Source: Prevotella sp. (GTDB lineage Bacteria; Bacteroidota; Bacteroidia; Bacteroidales; Bacteroidaceae). Taken from it: 64,000 bases of DNA. Position 1 is the first letter of the stretch; each line of letters begins with the position of its first letter. Where the stretch lies: contig JAFTFG010000003.1 in assembly GCA_017449675.1 (NCBI GenBank), positions 31,535 through 95,534 of the forward strand, written 5' to 3'. Below the pieces are notes generated by a model, which saw only the letters and a program-made list of their open reading frames with translations, was not told the origin of the DNA and did no database searches. The position numbers were made by a program, and so were the translations under genes. This document shows, one piece after another, positions 37,423 to 46,492 of this stretch.

Positions 37423-37447
37423 TTCGAAATGCATGTATTATAATGTG

Positions 37448-37455
37448 CAAAATTA
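37448..37455 (-). promoter_or_regulatory. -7 box (TAATTTTG) for dut operon
   Basis: Minus-strand TAATTTTG fits TAnnTTTG, and transcription would start around 37444, 10 or 22 nt before the two candidate dut starts. The dgt promoter lies about 65 bp away on the other strand. Confidence 0.6.
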
Positions 37456-37518
37456 GTCATTTCTCTTCAAATATCCATATTTTTCGAAAGAAAATGTGGG
37501 TTTTTATATAAAAAACAC

Positions 37519-37526
37519 TACTTTTG
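37519..37526 (+). promoter_or_regulatory. -7 box (TACTTTTG) for dgt, near-leaderless
   Basis: TACTTTTG ends 4 bp before the ATG at 37531 (ATGATG, so 37534 is possible as well). Transcription would begin at or next to the start codon, implying a leaderless or almost leaderless mRNA. Confidence 0.6.
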
Positions 37527-37530
37527 CATC

Positions 37531-38874
37531 ATGATGAACTGGAATCAACTGATATCAAACAAGCGACTAGGGCAGGAACATCGTCATACGGAACGGCACG
37601 ACGACCGCACAGAGTTCAAACGGGATTACGACCGCCTCATTTTCTCTGCTCCCTTTCGTAGACTTCAAAACAAGACACAGGTATTCCCTCTGCCGGGAAG
37701 CATCTTCGTACATAACCGTCTGACTCATTCTCTGGAGGTTGCCAGTGTCGGGATGTCATTAGGTAATGACGTGGCACAACGGCTCATCAAGGAGAAGCAT
37801 CCCGAACTGAAAGACGCGCTGTTTGAGCAAATCGGACAGATCGTCAGTACTGCCTGCCTTGCTCATGACCTGGGCAACCCTCCCTTTGGTCATAGCGGAG
37901 AGAAGGCTATTCAGACCTTCTTTACCGAAGGACGAGGAAGTATCTTGAAAGAAAAGGTCAGCCCGACCTTCTGGGACGATATTACTCATTTCGAAGGAAA
38001 CGCCAATGCCTTCAGACTGCTGACCCATCAGTTTAAAGGACGACGACCGGGCGGTTTTGTGATGACCTACAGCACCTTGGCAAGTATCGTAAAATACCCT
38101 TTCTCTTCTTCTGCTGCCAGTGAGAAGGGGAAATTCGGGTTCTTCCATTCCGAGCAAGAGTCCTACCGGAGAATTGCCGATGAAATGGGCATTATTCGTC
38201 TCTCTGAAGAAGGAGGGGCCTTGCGATATGCACGCCACCCATTGGTCTATTTGGTAGAGGCCGCAGACGATATCTGTTACGAGATCATGGATATTGAAGA
38301 TGCCCACAAACTGAAAATCCTCTCTTACGAGGAGACCGAAAGACTCCTGCTCAGTTTCTTTGAACCTGATCACCAGAAGCAGATCAAACAACGCATTGCC
38401 GATGAGGGGTTACAGGACGACAACGAGAAAGTGGTCTACATGAGGGCATGCGTCATCGGCAAATTGGAGAACGAGTGCGTCAATACTTTTATTGAACATG
38501 AGGACAGGATTCTGGCAGGGACTTTCTCCGGCAGCCTGATCAGCCATATCAACCAACTACAAGGCGAGGCTTACCGGTCTTGCGCAAAACTATCTGTTGA
38601 GCGCATTTACAGAAGCCGTCCCGTTCTCGACGTAGAACTGTCCGGTTATAAGATCATGGCAACTCTCATGGAACAAATGACAGAAGCAGTGATGCACCCT
38701 GACCGCTTCTACTCCAAACAACTGATTGACCGTGTATCAAGTCAGTATGATATCAATGCCGCCGACCTAGAGTCGCGTATCATGGCAGTCATTGACTACA
38801 TTTCCGGCATGACTGACGTATACGCCTTGGATGTCTATCAGAAAATGAACGGCATCTCACTGCCCATCGTGTAA
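37531..38874 (+). CDS. dgt: Deoxyguanosinetriphosphate triphosphohydrolase (dGTPase)
   Basis: 447 aa HD-domain dNTPase. The metal-binding H...HD...D set is visible: FVHNRLTHSLEVASVG, then ACLAHDLGNPPFGHSGE, and the later D in VEAADDICYEIMDIED. N-terminal RRLQNKTQVFPL and C-terminal SQYDI segments are also typical. Such enzymes cleave dGTP (or other dNTPs) to nucleoside and tripolyphosphate, affecting dNTP pools and phage defence in some bacteria. It is divergent from dut, so two nucleotide-pool enzymes share a 100-bp promoter region. The stop is only 2 bp from the stop of the convergent glsB. Confidence 0.94.
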   Translation: MMNWNQLISNKRLGQEHRHTERHDDRTEFKRDYDRLIFSAPFRRLQNKTQVFPLPGSIFVHNRLTHSLEVASVGMSLGNDVAQRLIKEKHPELKDALFEQIGQIVSTACLAHDLGNPPFGHSGEKAIQTFFTEGRGSILKEKVSPTFWDDITHFEGNANAFRLLTHQFKGRRPGGFVMTYSTLASIVKYPFSSSAASEKGKFGFFHSEQESYRRIADEMGIIRLSEEGGALRYARHPLVYLVEAADDICYEIMDIEDAHKLKILSYEETERLLLSFFEPDHQKQIKQRIADEGLQDDNEKVVYMRACVIGKLENECVNTFIEHEDRILAGTFSGSLISHINQLQGEAYRSCAKLSVERIYRSRPVLDVELSGYKIMATLMEQMTEAVMHPDRFYSKQLIDRVSSQYDINAADLESRIMAVIDYISGMTDVYALDVYQKMNGISLPIV

Positions 38875-38876
38875 GA

Positions 38877-39872
38877 TTATGCTTCCCGATCCTTGTAGAT
38901 GACCTTATTGGCACCCGACGTGATTTCTATCTCATTCCGATGCTCTGCTATAAAAGTGTCAATATGGCGCTTGCGCTTCTCTTCAAAGATCTCGTCAATC
39001 GCAATCAAGATACCAGTCTCCTCAACATCCCCAAAACCATAATTAATGGCAGTGCCAAAGAGTTTCATGGTAGGCGACAGCCCCATATAGGCATTGACCA
39101 ACGGGGGAATATTATAGCCCAACTTACGGATCTCACGATTCAGGATACGATAGTCTTCCTTAAATGAATCCTTACAGAAAAGAGCCTCCAGCTCCGACTC
39201 ATCCGTTTCGATTTTCAACGGTTTCATCGGGAGAATCAATTTCTCTTTGTCATCAAAATACTTCTTGAGGAAATAAAGGATCATATCACGTCCCCTACGG
39301 ATGTAGGAAGGATACATCGTCATCTTACCAAAATAATAGCGCACATTAGGACGTATGACGGTAATCGCCCCCAGTCCGTCCCACAAGTTATCCAAAGCAA
39401 ACAAACTCTTGGCACCCATACGTGACGACTGATAAGGCAAAGAGACGAAGGAGCGGCCCAGTTCAACCGTATAGGGAGCATATTCTTTGAGAAACTTTTC
39501 AGAGAAATGAAACATATGACTGGTGGCAAGAATAGGCTGTCCCTTCTCATCATAGTCCCAATCCGTCCCCAACAAATAGCGATAGCCCCCAATGATCTCT
39601 TCCGCCTCAGGATTCCATACAATCAACTGTTTGTAACAATTCTCACAAAGATCGAATTCATCAAGGTCCATATCCTTGCCAGTACCACCTCCTGCCTCAC
39701 GGAAAGCGATTTCACGCAGCCGCCCGATCTCCTTCAAGACATTTGGTGCATTATGAGCGGTAACAACGTAGATTTCATTGTTGCTTTTGTTTGTAAGGCG
39801 CAACTGCTTTTCCGGTGTCAGTTCGCTTTTCAACAAGTTCTTTGCTATGGGTTGGATAATTTCCTTTTCCAT
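38877..39872 (-). CDS. glsB: GNAT-type N-acyltransferase, probable glycine-lipid synthase GlsB
   Basis: 331 aa. Begins RLTNKSNNEIYVVTAHNAPN, followed by the OlsB/hemolysin-type acetyltransferase core (LREIAFREAGGGTGKDMDLDEFD; EEIIGGYRYLLGTDWDY; VELGRSFVSLPYQ; SLFALDNLWDGLGAI). This is the family that attaches a 3-hydroxy fatty acid to the amino group of glycine in Bacteroides thetaiotaomicron (GlsB), giving commendamide-type N-acylglycine. The gene directly upstream encodes a PlsC-type O-acyltransferase (GlsA), 21 bp away, the same pairing as in Bacteroides. Alternative: an ornithine-type or unrelated N-acyltransferase. Named from family and pairing. Confidence 0.8.
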   Translation of the reverse strand: MEKEIIQPIAKNLLKSELTPEKQLRLTNKSNNEIYVVTAHNAPNVLKEIGRLREIAFREAGGGTGKDMDLDEFDLCENCYKQLIVWNPEAEEIIGGYRYLLGTDWDYDEKGQPILATSHMFHFSEKFLKEYAPYTVELGRSFVSLPYQSSRMGAKSLFALDNLWDGLGAITVIRPNVRYYFGKMTMYPSYIRRGRDMILYFLKKYFDDKEKLILPMKPLKIETDESELEALFCKDSFKEDYRILNREIRKLGYNIPPLVNAYMGLSPTMKLFGTAINYGFGDVEETGILIAIDEIFEEKRKRHIDTFIAEHRNEIEITSGANKVIYKDREA

Positions 39873-39893
39873 ACTGGTTATTGGATTTGGGGA

Positions 39894-40739
39894 TTATAGG
39901 GAATAAACTACATCTTGCACGTATTTAGCCCATTCTGACGGGCTTTTACTCTTGTCAAAGGTCTGCCACGGTATCGGTCTTCCGATTTTCACCTCAAAAG
40001 ACTTACCCACGTTCTTATACATCTCGTCAACCAAGAAAAGCATGGCGAGGTTGAATTTCAAATGCTTGTCACTGAAACTCGCCAACCTGTAGAAGAACTT
40101 GGAATTATGACCGCTAAAATAAATGGGAACGACATCACGCTGGTACTCCACACTCTTCACAATAAATGTTTTAGACCATGGTATGTCTCGAATACTACCG
40201 TCCGGCTGTCTGCGGGAGCAGATGCCGGCAGGATACATCAACATATGATTATCACTCTCAAACCCCGCCTTTACCATTGCCGGGAAATTACGTCCCTGCC
40301 TTCCGGTCTTATTGATCGGAATACAAAGCGGAGCAAGGCCTGGAAGATTCATCAGCAGATCATTCACCAAATAGCGGAAACGACTATCGTAATGACGTCC
40401 GATAATGGCACCTAACGCAACACCGTCTTCACCACCTAACGGATGGTTAGACACGAAAACATATTTGCGTCCGTCATTCTTATCAGGCAGGTTCTCTTTT
40501 CCTGTAATCTTGAGGGTCATCTGTAGGTATTCCACACAAGCCTCCAACCATTCCGTCCCCTCTTTGTCACGACTCTCCCACAGAAATGCATTCACCTCAT
40601 CTTGATGAACAATACGTTTCAACCATGACAACAAGAAGCGCGGAATCCATTTTGCCTTGGATCCCAACTTACCTCTCAGTATCTTCTCTATGTCAATCGT
40701 TTTCTCTGCAACCGACTCCATTTCTCCAACGGATAACAT
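39894..40739 (-). CDS. glsA: PlsC-type O-acyltransferase, probable GlsA
   Basis: 281 aa from the ATG at 40739. The H-x4-D acyltransferase motif is visible in VSNHPLGGEDGVALG, followed by a PINKTGRQGRN segment and FPAMVKAGFESDNHMLMYPAGICSRR with the conserved E/PAG-type block. In glycine-lipid synthesis GlsA adds the second acyl chain to the hydroxyl of N-acyl-3-hydroxy-acyl glycine. ATG at 40751 lies just 1 bp from a -7-like box (TATTTTTG, 40753-40760), so a start at 40739 or 40721 (MESVAEKTI) is preferred if that box is used. It forms an operon with glsB. Confidence 0.8.
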   Translation of the reverse strand: MLSVGEMESVAEKTIDIEKILRGKLGSKAKWIPRFLLSWLKRIVHQDEVNAFLWESRDKEGTEWLEACVEYLQMTLKITGKENLPDKNDGRKYVFVSNHPLGGEDGVALGAIIGRHYDSRFRYLVNDLLMNLPGLAPLCIPINKTGRQGRNFPAMVKAGFESDNHMLMYPAGICSRRQPDGSIRDIPWSKTFIVKSVEYQRDVVPIYFSGHNSKFFYRLASFSDKHLKFNLAMLFLVDEMYKNVGKSFEVKIGRPIPWQTFDKSKSPSEWAKYVQDVVYSL

Positions 40740-40961
40740 GACTAACCGCATGCAAAAATAACAAATTAGTTTGAGAAAATTACACTTTTAACAAAAAATG
40801 TGCAAATAGCACCCAAAAACAAAAAGAGCCACACGGCATCTCTCCTTTCGAAGAGCAAGGGAGGCGACAAAATCCCCCACTTTCAACAACCTTCATAATC
40901 TACTAAAAATCAATTAAATATAAAAACGCCTTTCGATTTTAAAAATTATTCACTAAAAAAA

Positions 40962-40991
40962 GTGGGGAAAAGTGGAGGAATGTGGTAGAAT
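40962..40991 (+). promoter_or_regulatory. MraZ operator: three GTGG boxes at 10-bp spacing
   Basis: GTGGGGAAAA, GTGGAGGAAT and GTGGTAGAAT stand head to tail with a 10-bp period, as known for MraZ binding sites (GTGGG-type box plus 5-bp spacer). They end 5 bp before the -7 box at 40997, so bound MraZ would block the promoter; autorepression of the dcw operon is inferred. The 40740-40961 stretch shows nothing else recognisable beyond AT-rich sequence. Confidence 0.75.
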
Positions 40992-40996
40992 TTGAT

Positions 40997-41004
40997 TAAT
41001 TTTG
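40997..41004 (+). promoter_or_regulatory. -7 box (TAATTTTG) of the dcw operon
   Basis: TAATTTTG matches TAnnTTTG, with the mraZ ATG 31 bp downstream. It lies directly downstream of the MraZ boxes, which cover the -33 region. Confidence 0.7.
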
Positions 41005-41034
41005 CATCCGATATCTTTTTAAAAAGAAGTACGC

Positions 41035-41493
41035 ATGCGATTTTTAGGTAATTTTGAAGCCAAGACAGACACCAAGGGACGAGCATTCCTTCCCGCATCC
41101 TTCCGCAAGGTTTTACAAACCTGCGGAGAAGAGCGACTCGTGCTCCGCAAGGATGTATTCCAGTCTTGCCTGGTCCTATATCCCGAATCTGTCTGGAACA
41201 AACAGATGGACTTCATGCGTCAACGTCTGAACCGTTGGAACAAGCAGCACCAACAAGTGTTCCGTCAGTTCGTCAGCAAGGTTGAAATCATCAGCCTGGA
41301 CGGGAACGGGCGATTTCTGATTCCCAAACGCTATCAACGCTTGGCATCCATCGAGCAAGAGATCCAATTTATCGGCATGGGGGACACCATTGAGATTTGG
41401 AGCAGCAAACAGGCAGAGGAGCAACAGATGGCACCAGAAGATTTCAGTAATGCGCTTGAAGAACTCATGGGTGAGAATAACACAGAAGTATAA
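41035..41493 (+). CDS. mraZ: Transcriptional regulator MraZ
   Basis: 152 aa. Two SpoVT/AbrB-like half-sites are visible: FLGNFEAKTDTKGRAFLPASFRK near the start and KVEIISLDGNGRFLIPKRYQ in the second half, each with the D-x-x-GR-x-x-x-P signature. MraZ binds direct repeats upstream of its own gene; three such boxes lie at 40962-40991. First gene of the dcw cluster, 6 bp before rsmH. Confidence 0.96.
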   Translation: MRFLGNFEAKTDTKGRAFLPASFRKVLQTCGEERLVLRKDVFQSCLVLYPESVWNKQMDFMRQRLNRWNKQHQQVFRQFVSKVEIISLDGNGRFLIPKRYQRLASIEQEIQFIGMGDTIEIWSSKQAEEQQMAPEDFSNALEELMGENNTEV

Positions 41494-41499
41494 AAAGAG

Positions 41500-42414
41500 A
41501 TGATTACCACTGCAGAGACATACCACGTACCCGTTCTCCTGAAGGAGAGTGTCGACGGACTTGACATCAAGCCCGATGGTATTTATGTGGATGTCACTTT
41601 CGGCGGAGGTGGTCATAGCAGGGAAATCCTGTCCCGACTAGGGGACAAAGGGCACCTGTACAGTTTCGACCAAGATGCTGACGCAGAGAGAAACATCGTC
41701 AACGACAAGCGTTTCACCTTTGTACGGAGTAATTTCAGATATATCCGCAACTGGATGAGTTACTACAAGGTAAAGAATATAGACGGTCTAATAGCAGACC
41801 TAGGAGTCTCCTCCCATCATTTCGATGATGAGACACGTGGGTTTTCCTTCCGGTTTGACACCACCCTCGACATGCGGATGAACAAACGAGCCGGTAAGAC
41901 TGCAGCAGATATCCTTAATGAGTATAGTGAGGAAAAACTGTCAGACATCTTCTATTTCTATGGAGAGATGAAAAAATCCCGACAAATTGCCGCTGCCATT
42001 TGCAACTTCCGCTCGAATCATCGCATAGAGACCACATCCGACTTGACTGCGGCTATAGAGAAGTGTATCCGGTCTGAAAAAGAGAAGAAAGACTTGGCAA
42101 GACTATTTCAGGCACTGCGGATTGAGGTTAACCATGAGATGGAAGCCTTACGTGACATGCTGGATGGGGCAATCCAACTTCTCTCTAGTGGTGGAAGAAT
42201 CAGTGTGATTACATACCATTCCCTGGAAGACCGGATTGTAAAGAACGTCATGAAGGCAGGCAATGCGGACGGAAAAGTCAAACAGGACTTCTACGGACGC
42301 ATCTCCAGTCCCCTACGCCCTATCACCGGTAAAGTGATTACTCCCCAGGAAGAGGAGTTACAGATAAACCCCAGGAGCAGAAGCGCCAAACTGAGAATAG
42401 CAGAAAAGATCTAG
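41500..42414 (+). CDS. rsmH: 16S rRNA (cytosine1402-N4)-methyltransferase
   Basis: 304 aa (MraW). SAM-binding and family motifs: HVPVLLKESVDGL at the start, DVTFGGGGHSREIL, LIADLGVSSHHFDDETRGFSF, and SVITYHSLEDRIVKN near the end. It methylates N4 of C1402 in 16S rRNA in the ribosomal P site. It has the standard dcw position between mraZ and ftsL. Confidence 0.97.
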   Translation: MITTAETYHVPVLLKESVDGLDIKPDGIYVDVTFGGGGHSREILSRLGDKGHLYSFDQDADAERNIVNDKRFTFVRSNFRYIRNWMSYYKVKNIDGLIADLGVSSHHFDDETRGFSFRFDTTLDMRMNKRAGKTAADILNEYSEEKLSDIFYFYGEMKKSRQIAAAICNFRSNHRIETTSDLTAAIEKCIRSEKEKKDLARLFQALRIEVNHEMEALRDMLDGAIQLLSSGGRISVITYHSLEDRIVKNVMKAGNADGKVKQDFYGRISSPLRPITGKVITPQEEELQINPRSRSAKLRIAEKI

Positions 42415-42418
42415 TTAC

Positions 42419-42853
42419 ATGGAAGAGAAGGACGAGATACAGGTAGAAAATATCGTAAACGAAGACACTGCCCTGAAAGAAACGATCAAGAAGATCAGGG
42501 AGACTGCAAGCGAGGAAGACCCCAGGCCTTCCCAGCATCTCAATCTCCGTACCATTCTTGGTGGAGATATCCTGACTGCCGAGATGGTGCGCTCACAGAT
42601 ATGGCTATTTGTCCTCATCGTCGCTTTCACCATTGTCTATGTGGCTTTCCGCTACCAATGCCAGTTAGATATGCAGACGATAGACCGGCTCGAGACCCAA
42701 CTGAAAGATGCTAAGAACAAAGCACTGGCCGCTTCCAGTACATTAACGGAGAAATGCAGGGAGAGCCACGTACTTGAAATTCTCAAACAAAACAAGGACT
42801 CGCTACTTCATGTTGCCGACCAGCCACCTTATATAATACAAACACCAGAATAA
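42419..42853 (+). CDS. ftsL: FtsL-like division protein
   Basis: 144 aa with an acidic cytoplasmic N-terminus, one transmembrane helix (IWLFVLIVAFTIVYVAF, about residues 61-78) and a periplasmic coiled-coil part (TIDRLETQLKDAKNKALAASST). This topology and the position between rsmH and ftsI identify it as the Bacteroidota FtsL. It is 4 bp after rsmH. It would bind FtsB/FtsQ-type partners to activate septal synthesis; sequence identity to proteobacterial FtsL is low, as usual. Confidence 0.87.
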   Translation: MEEKDEIQVENIVNEDTALKETIKKIRETASEEDPRPSQHLNLRTILGGDILTAEMVRSQIWLFVLIVAFTIVYVAFRYQCQLDMQTIDRLETQLKDAKNKALAASSTLTEKCRESHVLEILKQNKDSLLHVADQPPYIIQTPE

Positions 42854-42863
42854 AGAGACTGTC

Positions 42864-45011
42864 ATGAGTAAGTTTGACAACGATAAAGTAATGCCTCGCT
42901 ACATGGCTGTCGCCGTAGTGTTGACAATCATTGGATTTGCCGTCATTGGCAAGGCCTTCTATATCATGACGGTCAAGAAACAATACTGGACAGATGTCGC
43001 AGACCGTCTGAAACGAGACAGTGTCAGCGTAAAGCCTAAGCGAGGGAATATCCTCAGTTGCGACGGTCAGTTGATGGCCACCTCCATCCCCGAATACAAA
43101 ATCTATATGGATTTCAAGGCCGGAGGAAAAGAGAAAGACTCTATCTGGCAGGCCAATGTCGACTCTATCTGTATCGGGCTCCATGAGATATTCCCACAGA
43201 AGTCTGCTGAAGAGTTTAAGAAAGACCTGGAGGAAGGTCACCAGAAAACGTCACAGCACTGGGCTATCTGGCCTAAGCGCATCGACTATAACACCTATAC
43301 GGAGGTCAAACAACTGCCGCTGTTCCGTATGTCAAGATACAAAAGCGGCTTCCATGAGGAGGAATTCAATGCCCGCCGCCGTCCTTTCGGTTCACTGGGA
43401 GAACGAACGATCGGTTCTTTGTTTGGTGCCAAGGACAGTGCCCGACTGGGACTGGAACTCGCCTATGATTCCATTTTACGAGGGACACCCGGTCTGACCA
43501 ACCGCCGTAAGATTCTGAATAAGTACATGAACATCCCTGTCACCATGCCGATTGACGGTTGCGACATTGTCACCACTATTGATGTCAAGATGCAAGATCT
43601 TGCTGAACGCGCTGTCATTGACGAGTTAAAACTGATTGGCGGTGATCTCGGCGTGGCTATCTTGATGGAGGTGGAGACAGGAGATATCAAAGCAATAGTC
43701 AATATGACCCGCTGTGCGGATGGAGAATACCGCGAAGTAAAGAACAATGCTGTATCTGACCTGCGTGAACCAGGTTCCGTTTTCAAGACGGCCTCTATCT
43801 TAGTCGCCTTAGACGATGGTGTTGTCGACACGACCTATCACGTCGAAACAGGGTGTGGCGTATATCCTATGCATGGCAGGGAGATGAAAGACCACAACTG
43901 GCGCAGAGGAGGATATGGAAACATCTCCCTTCCCCGTATTCTGGAAGTGAGTTCCAATATCGGGGTAAGTCGTATTATTGACGAGAAATACGGCAGTAAA
44001 CCGGAAAAGTATATTGAAGGCATCTACCGTACAGGTCTTGCTGCAGATCTGAAACTGCCTATCAAGGGCTACGCCAAGCCACATATCCGTATGCCGGAAA
44101 AAGACAAATACGGCCACTGGACGAACTGGAGTAAAACGGCTCTACCTTGGATGTCTATAGGCTATGAGACCCAGATTCCTCCCATTTCAACGGTTACTTT
44201 CTATAATGCCATTGCCAATGACGGTGTCATGATGCGCCCTCGTTTCGTAAAAAGCATCATGAAAGACGGGAAAACCGTTGCAGAGTTTCCACCGGAGAAA
44301 GTGATGGAACGGAGGATTGCCAAGCCACAAACCATCAAGACCATGCAGACTATTCTGGAGCATGTCGTCAGTCAGGGACTCGGCAGAAAAGCAGGTTCCC
44401 GCATGTTCAAGGTAGCCGGAAAGACAGGTACTGCACAGATTGCAGAGGGCGGCGGATACAAGACAGGTACCGTAAAATACTGGCTTTCCTTTGCCGGCTA
44501 TTTCCCCGCAGATAATCCCCGATACAGTTGTATTGTGTGCTTGAAAAAATCCGGTCTCCCGGCTTCTGGTGGCGGTATGAGCGGTGTTGTCTTCCACCAT
44601 ATTGCGGAGGGTGTCATGGCTCGTAATTTGAAGATGAATGTCAAGGATGCGCATGACAGCACGTCTACGACCATCCCCGATGTCAAAAACGGCAACCTCC
44701 TAGAAACCAGTTATGTATTAAACCGTTTGGGTATTAAATCCAATCAATCGTGGGGCGGTTCGTATGCTAACGGTAATCCCATCTGGGGGAAAGCAGAACG
44801 CCAGCATTCACAAGTGGCCTTTCAAAAAACGTCTATCAACAGAGATGTCGCCCCCGACGTAACAGGCATGGGTGCCAAAGATGCCGTATTCCTCTTGGAG
44901 AACAACGGTCTGAGAGTCAAACTCCTGGGCAGAGGGAAAGTCAAGTCCCAAAGTTACCCCGCAGGAAAGGCTATCATCAAGGGAAGTGAGTGCGTTTTGG
45001 TTTTGAACTGA
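42864..45011 (+). CDS. ftsI: Septal penicillin-binding protein (FtsI/PBP3) with PASTA domains
   Basis: 715 aa class B PBP. One transmembrane helix near the start ([20 protein letters not shown]), then the dimerisation domain, then the transpeptidase with Ser305 in SVFK ([10 protein letters not shown]), SSN at 363-365 (VSSNIGVSR) and the KTG motif at 520 ([15 protein letters not shown]). Two PASTA-type modules end the protein ([40 protein letters not shown]). PASTA tails are usual in Bacteroidota and Gram-positive forms but not in Escherichia coli FtsI. It cross-links septal peptidoglycan together with FtsW. Confidence 0.95.
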   Translation: MSKFDNDKVMPRYMAVAVVLTIIGFAVIGKAFYIMTVKKQYWTDVADRLKRDSVSVKPKRGNILSCDGQLMATSIPEYKIYMDFKAGGKEKDSIWQANVDSICIGLHEIFPQKSAEEFKKDLEEGHQKTSQHWAIWPKRIDYNTYTEVKQLPLFRMSRYKSGFHEEEFNARRRPFGSLGERTIGSLFGAKDSARLGLELAYDSILRGTPGLTNRRKILNKYMNIPVTMPIDGCDIVTTIDVKMQDLAERAVIDELKLIGGDLGVAILMEVETGDIKAIVNMTRCADGEYREVKNNAVSDLREPGSVFKTASILVALDDGVVDTTYHVETGCGVYPMHGREMKDHNWRRGGYGNISLPRILEVSSNIGVSRIIDEKYGSKPEKYIEGIYRTGLAADLKLPIKGYAKPHIRMPEKDKYGHWTNWSKTALPWMSIGYETQIPPISTVTFYNAIANDGVMMRPRFVKSIMKDGKTVAEFPPEKVMERRIAKPQTIKTMQTILEHVVSQGLGRKAGSRMFKVAGKTGTAQIAEGGGYKTGTVKYWLSFAGYFPADNPRYSCIVCLKKSGLPASGGGMSGVVFHHIAEGVMARNLKMNVKDAHDSTSTTIPDVKNGNLLETSYVLNRLGIKSNQSWGGSYANGNPIWGKAERQHSQVAFQKTSINRDVAPDVTGMGAKDAVFLLENNGLRVKLLGRGKVKSQSYPAGKAIIKGSECVLVLN

Positions 45012-45030
45012 TCATAAGATTCAAGAATAT

Positions 45031-46488
45031 ATGAAGTTAGGTGAATTACTCAAGTATGTGAAACCGCTCTGTATCATAGGAGATACAGACATGGAGATTT
45101 CCGGCGTGAATATTGATTCACGAAAAATAGAGAAGGGACATCTGTTTGTGGCCATCAAAGGTACACAGACAGACGGTCATATGTATATTCCCAAGGCTTT
45201 GGAACTGGGAGCCATTGCCGTCTTATGCGAAGACTTACCAGATACGAAAGTCGAAGGGGTGACCTATGTCCAAGTGTCTTCCACAGAGGGTGCTGTAGGA
45301 CCTGTTGCCACTGTATTCTTTGGTGAGCCTACAAAAAAACTAAAACTGATAGGCGTGACAGGGACCAATGGAAAGACGACCATTGCCACCTTATTATATA
45401 ATATGTTCCGGAAGTTCGGACACCGTTGCGGTTTGTTGTCTACCGTCTGCAACTATATTGAAGACAAAGCCATCCCAACCAGTCATACGACACCTGACCC
45501 TATCGAACTGAACAGCCTATTACACCAGATGGTGGAAGCAGGATGTGAATACGCCTTCATGGAGTGCTCAAGTCATGCGATTGCCCAACAGCGCATCGGC
45601 GGCTTGCGATTTACAGGAGGGCTCTTTACCAACCTGACGCGCGATCATCTTGATTACCACAAGACCTTTGAGAACTATCGCGATGCCAAGAAAGCCTTCT
45701 TCGACAGTCTCCCCAAAGACGCTTTTGCCATCACCAACGCAGACGACAAAAACGGCAGTGTCATGGTACAAAATTGTAAGGCAAAGATCAAGACATACTC
45801 AACACGTACCATGGCAGATTTCCGTGCCCGTATCATCGAGTGCCATTTCGAGGGCATGTACCTTGAGATAGACGGTAGAGAGGTCGGTGTTCAGTTTATC
45901 GGGAAATTCAACGTCAGCAATCTCCTTGCCGTCTATGGTGCTGCCGTGATGCTAGGTAAGAAGCCAGAGGATATCCTGGTTATACTAAGCACACTCAAGA
46001 GTGTCGCAGGACGCCTGGAGCCTATCCGTTCCAAAGAAGGTGTCACCGCCATCGTCGACTATGCCCATACACCGGATGCCCTGGAGAATGTACTCAATGC
46101 CATCCATGAGGTATTAGACAGCAAGGGCGGTCAGGTCATCACGGTCTGTGGTGCCGGTGGAAACAGAGACAAGGGCAAGCGTCCCCTCATGGCACAAGAG
46201 GCAGCGAAACAAAGTGACCGTGTGATTATCACTAGTGACAATCCGCGCTTTGAGGAGCCGCAGGACATCATCAACGACATGTTGGCTGGTCTCAACGCCT
46301 CACAGATGAAAAAGACCATTAGTATCACAGAGCGAAAAGAAGCCATCCGTACAGCATGTATGATGGCCCGGAAAGGCGATGTGATCCTCATTGCAGGTAA
46401 AGGCCATGAGGACTATCAGGAGATCAAAGGGGTGAAGCACCACTTTGACGATCGTGAGGTAGTACGTGAAATTTTTGAAAACCAATAG
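45031..46488 (+). CDS. murE: UDP-MurNAc-tripeptide synthetase (MurE, meso-diaminopimelate type)
   Basis: 485 aa Mur ligase. ATP-binding [19 protein letters not shown], substrate motif [33 protein letters not shown], and the specificity motif [10 protein letters not shown]. The D-N-P-R sequence marks enzymes adding meso-diaminopimelate rather than lysine. It catalyses the third amino-acid addition to UDP-MurNAc in the cytoplasm. It is 19 bp after ftsI, and mraY follows after 4 bp. Confidence 0.97.
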   Translation: MKLGELLKYVKPLCIIGDTDMEISGVNIDSRKIEKGHLFVAIKGTQTDGHMYIPKALELGAIAVLCEDLPDTKVEGVTYVQVSSTEGAVGPVATVFFGEPTKKLKLIGVTGTNGKTTIATLLYNMFRKFGHRCGLLSTVCNYIEDKAIPTSHTTPDPIELNSLLHQMVEAGCEYAFMECSSHAIAQQRIGGLRFTGGLFTNLTRDHLDYHKTFENYRDAKKAFFDSLPKDAFAITNADDKNGSVMVQNCKAKIKTYSTRTMADFRARIIECHFEGMYLEIDGREVGVQFIGKFNVSNLLAVYGAAVMLGKKPEDILVILSTLKSVAGRLEPIRSKEGVTAIVDYAHTPDALENVLNAIHEVLDSKGGQVITVCGAGGNRDKGKRPLMAQEAAKQSDRVIITSDNPRFEEPQDIINDMLAGLNASQMKKTISITERKEAIRTACMMARKGDVILIAGKGHEDYQEIKGVKHHFDDREVVREIFENQ

Positions 46489-46492
46489 GCTT

